A stretch of 64,000 nt of DNA from Isoetes taiwanensis (lineage: Eukaryota; Streptophyta; Lycopodiopsida; Isoetales; Isoetaceae), in assembly GCA_021234155.1 (NCBI GenBank), contig JAJEKV010000037.1, positions 2,042,171 to 2,106,170 of the forward strand, written 5' to 3'. A program made the position numbers and the translations under genes. Numbering within the stretch: the stretch's first letter is position 1; each line of letters opens with the position of its first letter. Of the stretch, positions 47,346-58,339 are shown piece by piece. The notes beneath the pieces are model-generated. The model made no database searches and was not told the origin of the DNA. It saw only the letters and a list, made by a program, of their open reading frames with translations.

Positions 47346-47660
47346 ATGCAAAATGCTAAATCCCCCAAGGCCCCCAATGATGGTGATCAAGGCAAGGAAA
47401 AATCCCCAACTAATGAAGATGACAAAGATGATGGGAAAGGAAAGGAAAAGACCAGAAATGAAAAGGATGAAGATGACAAAGATGATGGCAAAGGAAAGGA
47501 AAAGACCTCAAATGAAAAGGATGATGCCACAGGAAAGGAAATTGTACTTTATACTCGGGTCGATTGGAAAACAAAAGGTCAAGATCCCGCATGCATGCAA
47601 GAGAGAGGCAAGGGGAGAGGGGATTATTGTTCTAGCAGATTCTATCAATGCAAAGAATGA
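47346..47660 (+). pseudogene. Lys/Asp-rich open frame, possible N-terminus of DUF7869-type copy 2
   Basis: A 104-codon frame built on a doubled 63-base unit encoding DDKDDGKGKEKT, ending GKEIVLYTRVDWKTK... It lies upstream of and on the same strand as the second transposase copy. The low-complexity start could be a real linker or a chance repeat frame. Confidence 0.25.
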
Positions 47661-48099
47661 TGAAAGATTAGGGGAGGACAGGGTTAGGTGTGGCAATCTC
47701 AAAATTATATGACAATTGGAAGGAAAAGGGTTCGGCAAACAAGAATGCCTAGCTTGTGTGAAGCAACTAGAGGTTCCAACTATTGTTGCATGGCCTAGGG
47801 ACAGATATTCAACCGAGGGGAACTACACGCTTCCTATAGATGTAGAACCATTGTCAATAATGTTCACACAAAGGTAGCAAGAGGCCACTTCCAACTTTCA
47901 AACATTATCCCACCAAAAGATGTAAGTCGATTATGATTGTTCTCCTACGAAGCCCCGATGCAAAGTTAGAGGAAGTGAATGTTGTTGGGCCTCCCCGTAT
48001 TAGAATGTTCACAATAGAGGAGATGGTGGTAGCAAGAGCTACATATCAGGAACATAAGTGTGATAGCGGGAGGAATTTCATGTACACCATATTTGGCTA

Positions 48100-48918
48100 T
48101 GCAATTGTGATGAAAGATCAAAGAAGAAAAGATTCCCATTGAATGGAAAGTGGATATGTTCAAAAGCATGGATGGCTATACATGGAATTACAACCTCTTC
48201 TTGGCACAACCCGCAAAAAAAGAGACATGAAAATGGTAGTAAAATTGCATTGCATGGGAACACCGCCCCGGTAAGGCCTACCTCAAGAACTATAGCTGCA
48301 AAGGAAATATTTGAAAGATATGTGGATTTCAATGCGTAAAACATGCCACATAAGAGTAAGAAGGATGAATGGTAGAGTTATTGTTGAAAAGAGATTGCCA
48401 TCCCATTGTACCCGAAGAGCATATTAGAGGAAATAAATGCATTGCTTGGGAACTTGGAGTGGCCTCTATATCCCAGCCCCCCGTTTAGTAGGCTATGGAA
48501 TAAGCATTTCAAGCATGTGACCATAGCAACTTCAAACAACTTTGCCAAGTGCAATTTATGTGCTAAGCTGAAGGAGACACTAGATAAGACCGTGCAACCA
48601 AGTCTAAGGGCAAAGATAAGGGAACATATGAAGGACCATATGACGGATCAACTATCATGTAGATCAACTTATTGGATGTGGAGGACCTTATCCGCAATGG
48701 AACCTAATAACTATCTATGTATTATACATGATAAAATGGACCAACGAAGACTTGTCTTCCACAATTCAAGTACATTCCTAAGTCATGTGGAAGATCATAC
48801 CCTTTGCGATTTCAATGATCGGGCAATATTGCATGGGCGCCCTCGGACCTATTATGGCCATTTCGGTTTAGAGTTGTGGAGTGATGGTCCAGATTTTCAC
48901 ATTGGGATCATCATGAGG
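48100..48918 (+). pseudogene. DUF7869-type transposase, copy 2, 5' portion
   Basis: Contains CSKAWMAIHGITTSS (compare the corresponding ALGISRPTF of copy 1), LHGN, KCNLCAKLKETLDK (a C-x2-C pair), LCIIHDKMDQ at about 48,720 and YYGHFGLELWSDGPDFHIGI. The stretch from 48,406 is one open frame. It is cut at 48,918 by a Mutator-like element and continues at 56,751 in the same phase (ATG-AGG | TGT-TTA). Copy 1 has YGHFSLDLWKDDSNFHIGSL at the same place. Stops near 48,340 break the upstream part. Confidence 0.7.
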
Positions 48919-49465
48919 CGGTGCTTCAATGGCACCCGAAAAGGAAGTTGGCCATCAACCGGTTCGCCTGCCGAACCCCTCGAGAATTACCAAAGCCAAC
49001 CCCCCGAACCCAAGCCGAAGTCGGCAGGCTATGGCGGCCGGCTTACTTGGCATTCTTTGCGGGTTAAGCCAGCGAACCCTAACCCGGGTTACCTCTGCAG
49101 GAGCGTCCGTGGAGCGTCAGTGGTGCCTGGCCACCCTACCGGGTTCGCCCAGGCCCGAATCTGGGGCGTGCATGATGATGTGGCGTCGGTCGCGTCGATG
49201 GAGTGCCCCGCCACCCTAAGTTCGCCAGGTAATCCTGGTGCTGGCGCCCTGCAAGGAGCCATTATAGCGGTACCGGTAGCGAGACGTGCAGCCACCCTAC
49301 CGGATTTACCCAGCCGAATCGAGAATTAGCAGGCCGCGCCAACAGCCCTTGGTTTTAAATTCGGTGGCGATCGCGTGCTGGGCACCCTAGGGTTCGCCCG
49401 AGCGAATCCAGGGCCACGCATTAATCGGCGGATTTGGTGGAGGAAATCCAACTTTTCGGTGCTTC

Positions 49466-51600
49466 TTGAATCAACTTTCGGTGCTGCAATTCCACGAAAA
49501 GGAATCTATGAACTTTGAGTGTAGCGTCTCGAGTATATATTCATACCTTCGAGGCGCTTTGAGTGTGTATGTGAAGCCGGTGGGCTTCGAGCGGTTCAAG
49601 TTCAGCCCCGATCTTGAAGCCAATCTCATGGCTGCAACGCCTATCCGCTCAAGTGAGTTTCTATCCGCTTGGTGGGCAATTTTTTCTTGTTCTGGTCCAT
49701 ATTTTGTTAAAATGTTTTATTCTAAAATGGCGGGGAAATTGCTTGATATTGTCATTTTCTCGTGGAAAAAAGCTGCCATTCTTCTTGCCCATCTTGTTAC
49801 AATGGTCCGCCAGCTTGAAGACCGCCTTCGCGACGTTGTGTCCCTTCTAGCAAGAATGCTCCTCCTCCTCTTCCTCCTGTGGACATCTCCAAAGAATCCC
49901 CGCTTCCTCCTCCTCCTCCTCCTCTAAGGGACATCAGTCCCCCTACTCCTCCGCTCCTTTCACCGCCGCTGCAAACGATGAGTGAAAGGGAGCTCGATTG
50001 CTTTAACGTCCGGGCGTTCCCTCGGGGGAACGATCGTAGAATGGCTCACCGAGCCAAATAAGGATGAAACAATGTTGGATGTGCGTGATAATGATGCAAG
50101 TCGTTGCATCCAATTGTCAAGTCCTCGAATGGACAAAAACAATGTATAATATTTTTATGAATGGGAAACAAGTAGTATAATGTGTTGCTTTATAATTCAT
50201 ATTTGTGTTTTTGTGAAGACCCCAATGTATCTATAGCTTTGTACTCGTGCTTGTGTTCATGTTCGACCGTACCTCACTGATATCTATTCGAGATCGCTTG
50301 GTGCTAGCAAGCAGCTGCTATAGCAGAGAATGGTCGAGGTAGTCACCGACGACTCGGTCGGTGAGATGTCGATGAAAAATGATAGTGAGTATGACCTTCA
50401 TGACAACGAGGATGACACAATGTTGGAGGAGGACACCGGGATAATGTAGATGACGGTGGAACCCGCCTGGTCAAGTTGCTCCACAAGTTACTCCCACCAA
50501 AAATTCCCAAGAACCGCTTGTACATGAAGTGGTCGGTGTCTACCCGACCCAGCTTCAATGGCTCCGTTTGCCCCCTGTGGTGGTTATGCCCTCAACGAAG
50601 TCCGGTATGGGTTGATGAGGCCGCCCTCAGAACACTATGTTCCCCACCGGCCGAAATAAGTGCCGCTGATCCCCTCTTGCCCCCTGGTCTCGAGAAGCGG
50701 AGGCCACCCATCGAGCACCATGTCGCTGATGTACCGATGGGCTGCATATTGTGAGGAGTTTGCGCTTGACGATGACTCCAACGGCTGGTTGTACCGGGCG
50801 CCAAGAATCGGGCCTCATAAGTTAGTCCCTTACGTGGAGTTTTGGAGCCGCTTGGTTGCCATGGGCCACTTGAATGGAAGCACCCATCGGCCCCCCTCGC
50901 CACGTTTGAAAAGATTTCGTGAGGAATGGGAAATTGGTCTCCGGCGCCATGGCATCCCACAGAATACATAACCGCATGCATGGAAGTGTGCATCGCAAAA
51001 AGTGGTCGCACCATGAAGGACAAATGACTTCAACTACGCCGAGGAGGAGACCACCGTGGACCTCCTCGAGCAAAGGGTGATTGAGCTTCAAACCACTCAT
51101 CGTGTCCGCTTGGTCCATGGACATCAACGTGTCGTATGGGCGACGGGCGAGATTGTGGATGACTATGCCTCGCCAATCGATGGAGGCAACCACGCGAGAG
51201 GGACCCGGGGATAGGCAAATCGACGGTCCCACCGCCAGGGTTGCTTGTTTCGCTTGGCGACAAAGGAAAGATAATGGAAATGGTGCACGATATATCGCTA
51301 GCACCAACACACCGCCATGATCCTTTCACCAATGCGAAGATTGGTCCATGCCCGCATCCCGAACTCCTTGCGGTGTCGCACTAGAGCTTAGAAGTATTGG
51401 AATGACCCGCGTCTTTGCGCGGGGACATCGCAAGAGCACGGGGACCACAAATACGCACGACGGTGAGCCCAAATTGAGAGAGTCACATACCGCTTCACGA
51501 TGGCGCAGGAGGATGTGTGGCAATTGGCCTACCGGCAGAGAATACTCGGTAAGCTCCACTTATAAATCTTTTACTATGGAACAGTGATGTTGTTGTAGAT
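49466..51600. other. MULE interior upstream of the transposase core
   Basis: Several short plus-strand frames (for example 50,660-50,971, RWAAYCEEFALDDDSNGWLY) look coding-like and may be the N-terminal part of the transposase or a second MULE gene. They are broken by shifts. A Pro/Leu-rich CTC-repeat lies at 49,858-49,960. Confidence 0.35.
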
Positions 51601-51602
51601 TT

Positions 51603-52420
51603 ATGAGAATGCTTAGTTCGCGGCGAATAGTAATGAATTTGAAGTTCTCGCGCAACTTTGTCATTCTGGATATGCACCGTAAATATTTTATCATTTTATG
51701 CATCGTAGGCGGGAGTTTGGGTACGGACTGGGAAAGCCTCGAGAGCGGGATTGACGATTGGAAAGCCTCCGGGAAGGTGATTTTTCACCAGCCTTGGAAT
51801 CCGCATGCTGCCGAGCCGTTGGACCGACCATGGATCCTAGTCATCCAAGATGACAGGATGTTGGAGGCTGCTGTGAGATGGAGCGCTGGCGGTGGTTGGG
51901 CCATGGATTCAACCTTCTGTACAAATCTGTGGGAAGTTTCCCCATGCGGAGCGGTTGTACCGATTGCCGTGGGGTGTGGGGTACCCGGTTTTACATGCTA
52001 TGCAGCGGAGGCCGACGAGGGCACCAACGACATGCCCTCGAAGATAGCGCCACGCCTTGTCTTCGAGCCGAATGGGCACAATCGCATCGAGGTCAATCAC
52101 CATTGACATGGACGGCCGTGGAGAGACGGCCTATCACCGAGGTTGTGCCTGAAGACCTAACATTGTTGGGAAGATGGCGAAAGCGTGTATGCCGACCGCG
52201 CATTGATTGTATCAACACATTGGTAACAATAGCCTCGGTTTTGCAAAAGGTTGCAGCAATGTTCTTGCATGTTGGTTCCATGCGAAGCGCGGCGCGGCAA
52301 AATATCCGCTTCCCGCCTGGCGCCGGGAGATGCTAAAGAAAGACGTGGCCTTGGCGGCCGCCGGGTTGATGATGAGCCAAATGCCAACGCCTACAATGCC
52401 CACCGGCACAATTTCAGCTT
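51603..52420 (+). pseudogene. MULE transposase core
   Basis: The frame to 52,106 reads WILVIQDDRMLEAAVRWSAG then WAMDSTFCTNLWEVSPCGAV, VGCGVPGF. This is the Q/D-rich lead-in and first catalytic Asp (MDSTF-x-TN) of MULE transposases. In another frame near 52,212-52,330, SLGFAKGCSNVLACWFHAKR carries the C-x2-H..R block that follows the second catalytic Asp. A frameshift near 52,105 and stops between the blocks inactivate it. No SWIM finger was recognised downstream. Confidence 0.75.
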
Positions 52421-52429
52421 CTCTACCGG

Positions 52430-55400
52430 ACAAAACCACATCATCCAAGGGTACTTGAATCACAACCGGTTGAATGGGGCGACGGGGATGGTAAATGGCG
52501 TAGACACAAACGGCTGTTCAACCATGCCAACGCCGACACAACAAACTACGGAGTCACACCGAAAGTTTTGAAGACTCAAACCTTGCGCAGCAGTAAAGTC
52601 AATATAAGGATGTACACACTAGTGTCTCATCTCATTGGTTTTCCTGACGGACGATGCCACCGGAGGCACAATCCTAACTCTCGGTGCGAAGAAAGATGGA
52701 GTCTTGGTAAGTACAAAGGGTGTAACTCTCTCTCGTGTGTTGGCCGTAACCTCTCTTTTCCATGCAGCCGAAGTTTGGACGCTTATAGCACGCCAGCCAT
52801 ATCCAAAGAGACATGCTGGTGCTCACTCCATTATCCAATCATTGCACGATAACCCCAACGCCATCCCGGCTGGAAGATGCCGCAGACGCCGTTATCTATG
52901 GCTAGCCACCAATCGGAGGGACCGAGATACACTCGGCATATGAGGATGCGATATTGCGACGCCCATGCCCTCATCATGCCGTGTGCAAACATCTCATAGC
53001 GGAGACTATTTCCTTACCTCGCAGCCACCCCGCATTGTACAATGAGCTATTTCCCAACCGACAATTCATTCCGCCCATGCCTCCGCTGACCGCCGCGCAC
53101 CAATGAACGACGCGCCGATGTCCTCATGCCGCTGCTACAACAATGGGATGCGTTGCTCATGGTCGAACGCCGACCGCAAGCCACTATGCAAAATGCTCAT
53201 GCTCTTGACCCGTGAGATGTGCGTGAAATTATATCCAAGGTTCGCAGCAGTGATACGATTCTATAGAGACGCAGCCGCCCCCGCTCACGCCTTTCATGGC
53301 GGTTACGATAGACGCTTAAGAACATGCCCGCAGTGGAGTCCACGGATGGCGTGCAAGGCCGACCGCAAAATAGGGACCAACCACCACGACCTCGGCGACG
53401 CGAATGAGAGGCCACACAAAGAAATCCGATATGCCATCACTCATAGCATTGTCACATAAATAATGTCGCATATAATGTTACATACATGATTACATGATTA
53501 CGGAGAAAAGCTTCTAGCTAGATAGATCCCAAACAAAGACTAACAAAGGACCACCGAAGTCTCTGTTGGTACCAAGACACCCTACAATAAAGCAGCCCGA
53601 CTACTACGGGCCACTTCACTCCTAAACAAGCCGACATCGCCCGGGCCAACCAGCCCCGCCATTCCAGATAACAAGATCCGCCGGTTTGCTACACGCCCCG
53701 CACGAGGTGGCGATGATGAAACCAATGTGCATGCCATTGTATTGTTGTCGACCAGCAAATGGCACAATGCAATGTGCGCACATTTGAGGCAAAACCCCAT
53801 CGGATGTAACCCGGCCGGTGCCCCCATTCGCCAAGACCCAAGCGTCGCTACTGCATAAAGAGAGTGGCAGTGTCGATCACTAGTGGCGGCACGCTGGGAA
53901 AGACAGGGGGACTAGAAACACTCACGAGCTTAAGCGCTGGTAGGTTGATGCGCATCTCGAAACCCCCGCCGCGAAGGCATGTTGTTGAAGTACCACCAGC
54001 CCACGGATCGCCATCTCCGAGGCCTAGGGCGAAAAGCGCACGCCGGGCGGATCGTATGAGAGCAACAAGCATCCAATGACCAATCGCACACGCCAAAGAT
54101 GTATGACTTTCGCTTCCCTTAAGTCGAGGATTGCCTCGAATTGAAAGTAAAGCAAAGAATCGAGTACTTACCTTGTGACGATGGGCCAGAGCACCAGACG
54201 TAGTGCACCCCAACCGATGATGCTCGGTGAAGAAGGTGGGAGACGCACTCCTCTGGAGGGGACGTTTCCCGACACCGATCGAACATAGTCGTGATAGTAA
54301 TCTGGGTCTATCATCAACAGCACACGGCGCCTCTCCAAGCATCCGCCGCAACACGCTACATATAAGCACACGCCAAATATCGATTTTGTCGATCCATACA
54401 AACTAAACATAAACCCGACACGCACCTCATCAACACTCGAATGTGCCCCTCCTCCCACCGGCCCATCGTGGGCGACGCCGAGGAGGTCGATGTTAGCCGT
54501 ATGCCGCATGCTGGCCCGGCGCCCTCTTGCAATATCCAAGTCGCCGCACCATCTGACGCCCTGCTCGCAACCATGGCAAGGTGTTCGGTGATCTGCTGGC
54601 CGTAAAAGTGCGTGAACACCCTAACCTCTTCCCGTAAAAGGGATCAAGATGTAACCTAGCCGGATCTCGTAAGTGCTCGAACCGTGGCCGACCGCCTGCG
54701 GGGTCGGTGACCATCCTCGAATGGGTACACACACCGTAGCTCCAGATGGTGTGCCCGTCGAACTCTCCAAATAATGGTACATGAAAAACCGGCGTTTTCG
54801 GGTCTCTTATCCATGCCTCCGCCTCCTCGACATTGCGATCAAAGGAAATGGGGAAGTCAATGTGTGCCATGCCCGTGCACCGCCATCGCCGCCCTCATGA
54901 TATCATCGAGGACCCGGCGACCCCCTCGGTAGGTCAGCTCCCATCACCGCTGCAGGCGCCCTATGGAAGGAGGGGTGGCCATGTACGTGATCGGGCCGGC
55001 AAGCCGACGTGTCTCATGACCGGGGCGGATCCGACGTGGGTCCCTACCTCTGACCGAACTCTTCCCTCGTCATGCCTCGGCAAGCCACTCACCTCCCGCA
55101 ATGGAGGGATCGGTTGGAGTGTGGATGCTCGTGGCAAAGATGACTCCGCCAGAATAACTTTGGCTAAGACTCCCGTATCCCCGTGGAGCTCAGCCTAGCA
55201 ACTCCTCCTCTCGTGGTCAAATGGCCACCGATCCTCAATGCAATGGCCCGGTCATTGAGCATAGCATGTGCGGTCCGGGCTTTCTTCTGGCTGAACGCCA
55301 CTGTGCCACTAGCTCTTACTCTAATGCGACCTTCATGATAGGTCAGATCCTCCTCAAGGCCCCTTTGTCGTGTCTTGGCCTCATAAAACATGGCGTCCGG

Positions 55401-56300
55401 CCCCTCGGGAAGGCATCTAGGGCCGCCTCGAGGGTAAGGGACATCTTGTAGGGCGCATCGTTGTTGCTCCTTGTCTCCTCGCCTCTCTATGTCTCGCCCA
55501 GCGGCCTCCATCATACGCGGCAGCTTTTGCGGGGATCTTCTCGACGTTTTGCAGCCCCTCTCCCGCCGGACACCACTCTTCGCACTTCACGGGTTGCACC
55601 CCTTGGCCCTAAATGTTGCCTCAGGCCACCATTGATCTGCATGGTGGCTCGATGGTGGCCCCAAGCTCCATCATGGTCAATCCCGGAACCGGTCGCGGCG
55701 ACTTCTATCCACAAAGTGTGTACACCTGTGTGTTTGCAGTAAATCCAATCGGGCCGGCAACGGTGTGGGCCCGACCGCCTTTCAACAGACGCGGACTACA
55801 AGACTGTGCACCAAATGCCATGGTATTCCCCGTCACAAAACAAATACTAAGTTAACAAGCACACAAAACATACCTAGCTGATAAGATAAAGCGCTTGGGG
55901 TACCATTCAACAATGCTACCGAGCGCGTCGGGGACATCGCCGCCTGGCAGCCAAATGGCAAGGGACGCCATCCATGCCGACCGGGAATCGCCTCCTCTGA
56001 GACATGGTCTCCGGCGGATAAATGTAGATTGCTCAAATAGATATCTCAATTCCGTGTGATTATGAGTCGACGGGAGAAGCTTAAACAAAGAAAAAGGAAG
56101 GCTTAAATACTTGTTTTAACAAAGCTAAGGAGCCACGCTTCTCCAATCGATCCAACTACCGGAGTTGCTTCGAGCTTCTTGCTTCGTGAGCTCGTTCTAG
56201 AGTCGCACAAGGAGCCGCCCGAAATAAGCGCAAAAATTTTCTAGAAAAAAATTTGCCTACCATTGTTATAATCCGTGGCCGGATCTAGGGCCGAGGGCAC
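52430..56300. other. MULE interior, no assignable gene
   Basis: GC-richer than the surroundings, with many short frames on both strands, none giving a recognisable domain. It may hold decayed transposase C-terminus, captured host DNA, or both. Confidence 0.4.
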
Positions 56301-56741
56301 AATTCCATGGGCCCGATGCTCACGCTCACGGAATCTCGGTGACGGCCGATACTCGCCCGCCCGGCCCACCGCCACAGACGGGCCAGATTCCAGACCGGTT
56401 CGCCTTTAAGCTAACCCGTAGCATCTGCCCACCCACTGAAGGTGGTACCCTCACCAGGAAGATCCAGACAAGCCCCGGGTTCCCGCCAGCAAACTCCAGA
56501 GCTGGTCCCGGCCAGAATCGCCAGAAGCCGCCAAGCCCGCTGCATTCGCCAAGCCCCGCAACTAACTCGGGTAGCGGGAGTTCGGGCCAGCGGTTCGGGG
56601 GGAGGCACGCCGATCCGCCATGCCCCCGACGCCACGCCACGCCCGGCCTCGCGAACCAAGTGGGTTCGCCCAAGCTTTAATTTCCCGGTTCGGCGAACCC
56701 ACTTGGTTCGCGAACTTGGTTTCGAGCCAATAAAGTGGGCG

Positions 56742-58053
56742 ATCATGAGGTGTTTAAGAAACTATGAGAAGGGTTACAATGGTCACCTACAGATCCTACA
56801 TACCTAGCCGTGCACTACATAGTGTATTGTTGGATGGAACCCCTAATAATATTGAAAAGTTTAGCAAGGCAAGATTTAGGAGGAATGGACCTAATGAACA
56901 TGTTGGAGCTTCAACATCTCGTGCTAAACCTCGAGATCTACCCGTAAAGCTCCTCTTGCAACTAGATAATTGTGCTTTGGTCAAAATAAGAATGTGGATG
57001 TTTTCTTTCCTATCCTACTTAACAAATGGGGTATTTTTGAAAGAGTCAATTTGGGGTTCCTAATGCCCTGACATACTCATGAGGATGTGGATGCATTGTT
57101 TGGAAAATATAGTCATGTATTGAGACAAAGAGACAGCTTACCAACTTTCCCAGCTATTGGAAATATTTCATGGATGTACAAATCCATCTCCTATAGGATC
57201 TATCATAGAAGAAGTGCCTGATTGGAAGAGTTTTGTGGATGGTTATGCTCGACATGGAAGGTCATTCTAGACCTCTTCAATTCACTTTTGGGTGAGAGAA
57301 GGATTCCAATCATGCAATGGAAAATGAGACCTTCGAGGAGAAGTGGAGAGGTGGGGCGAAATTTGGTGCGGGATGCAAATGGCAAGCCTATGATACCTCC
57401 TAGTCAACCAAAAGCTCTAAAACCAATCAAGAAGTCAAGCAATTGGGCTTGACTAAGGATGGCATCAATGACTACATCAAGCATTGGCAAACTAATTCGA
57501 TGAGACTAATCGTGCATTGATAGATTATTGGAAGAAGGTGATCAACTTGTTGGATGAGGTAGACACATCCTCGGAAGAGCCGAAAGAAGGGTGGTTCCCT
57601 AAAAGTAAGTGGAAAACATTAGCCGGTGCCGACGAAGATGATGGTACCATTAGTAGCATTGTGAAGGCATATGCTCCTCCTCAACTGATAAACACTATGT
57701 TGGTCCTAAGAAGGATAGGCCAAAATATCTAGGCATGGATTGTTATGAACCTTCTACTCGACGTGGAGTGCCACCAATTTGTAGTAGTAAAACCAGCCAG
57801 ATCTAGAGACCTATCCAAAGGTGGTTGGGATGGACTATCTCGGATATTTGCAAAGAAGAAGGTGATGTTAACTTCAATAAGGTGCTGTGGAATGGAATGG
57901 TGGTGTCCAAGACATCGCTTGAGTAATGTCACCGATAAAGAAAGATATTCAGATTGTTGGACAAAGAGGTGGAGGAGAAATCCTAGTGATCCCGATCTTT
58001 GGCTAGACATTGAAACCGGGCTTTGTACTGTGGACTCCAAAAACTATTCCTAG
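56742..58053 (+). pseudogene. DUF7869-type transposase, copy 2, 3' portion
   Basis: Continues copy 2 after the MULE: VKLLLQLDNCALVKIRMWMF near 56,945 (QLDN block), HTHEDVDALFGKYSHVLRQR near 57,070, PIMQWKMRP and DANGKPMIPPSQP near 57,308-57,410, then CWTKRWRRNPSDPDLW near 57,955. Each block has a counterpart in copy 1 (QLDNASGQNK, HTHDDIDALFG, PVMQYKMRP, CLTKRWRPNPSDPSRY). The Gly before HTH is a stop codon here, and frames change near 57,070, 57,210 and 57,460. Confidence 0.75.
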
Positions 58054-58339
58054 TAAAACAAATGAGTTACAATACCTCGGATGTAAGGAATAAGGTTCTC
58101 ATATCCTTGGGGATGTTGGTGGAAAAATGATAAACAGTTACTATGTATCAATCACTTTTAATAAAAGTTGTGTACTACTTGAGTTTCATGATATATGATT
58201 TTGTAATTTGAAGTTAAGGTGTGAATTTATATTCCCGTGTGTGATTATATGTTAACGTCTATTCTAGTCTAAGGGCAACAAAGTTACTAAAAAGGTGAAT
58301 TTAACAAAGTTACTAAAAAAGTGCAATATAAAATTTATC

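Larger units (their letters stand above)
48919..56741 (+). mobile_element. Mutator-like element (MULE), 7.8 kb, inside DUF7869-type copy 2
   Basis: The 9 bases ATCATGAGG occur at 48,910-48,918 and 56,742-56,750, and the host frame continues across one copy. The ends are imperfect inverted repeats: left CTTCAATGGCACCCGAAAA.. faces right (reverse complement) CTTTATTGGCTCGAAA.., both followed by AAGTT. Both sub-ends (49,000-49,440 and 56,300-56,710) are rich in GGTTCGCC/GGCGAACC words. It encodes a damaged MULE transposase at 51.6-52.4 kb. A 9-bp duplication is the standard size for Mutator elements. Confidence 0.85.

Noticed and set aside
49858-49960. Pro/Leu-rich protein segment
   Set aside because: Derived from a CTC/TCC trinucleotide repeat.
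54356-55514. Minus-strand genes inside the MULE
   Set aside because: Several frames of 87-125 codons overlap each other in different phases, show no motif and have the CG-rich composition that produces open frames by chance.
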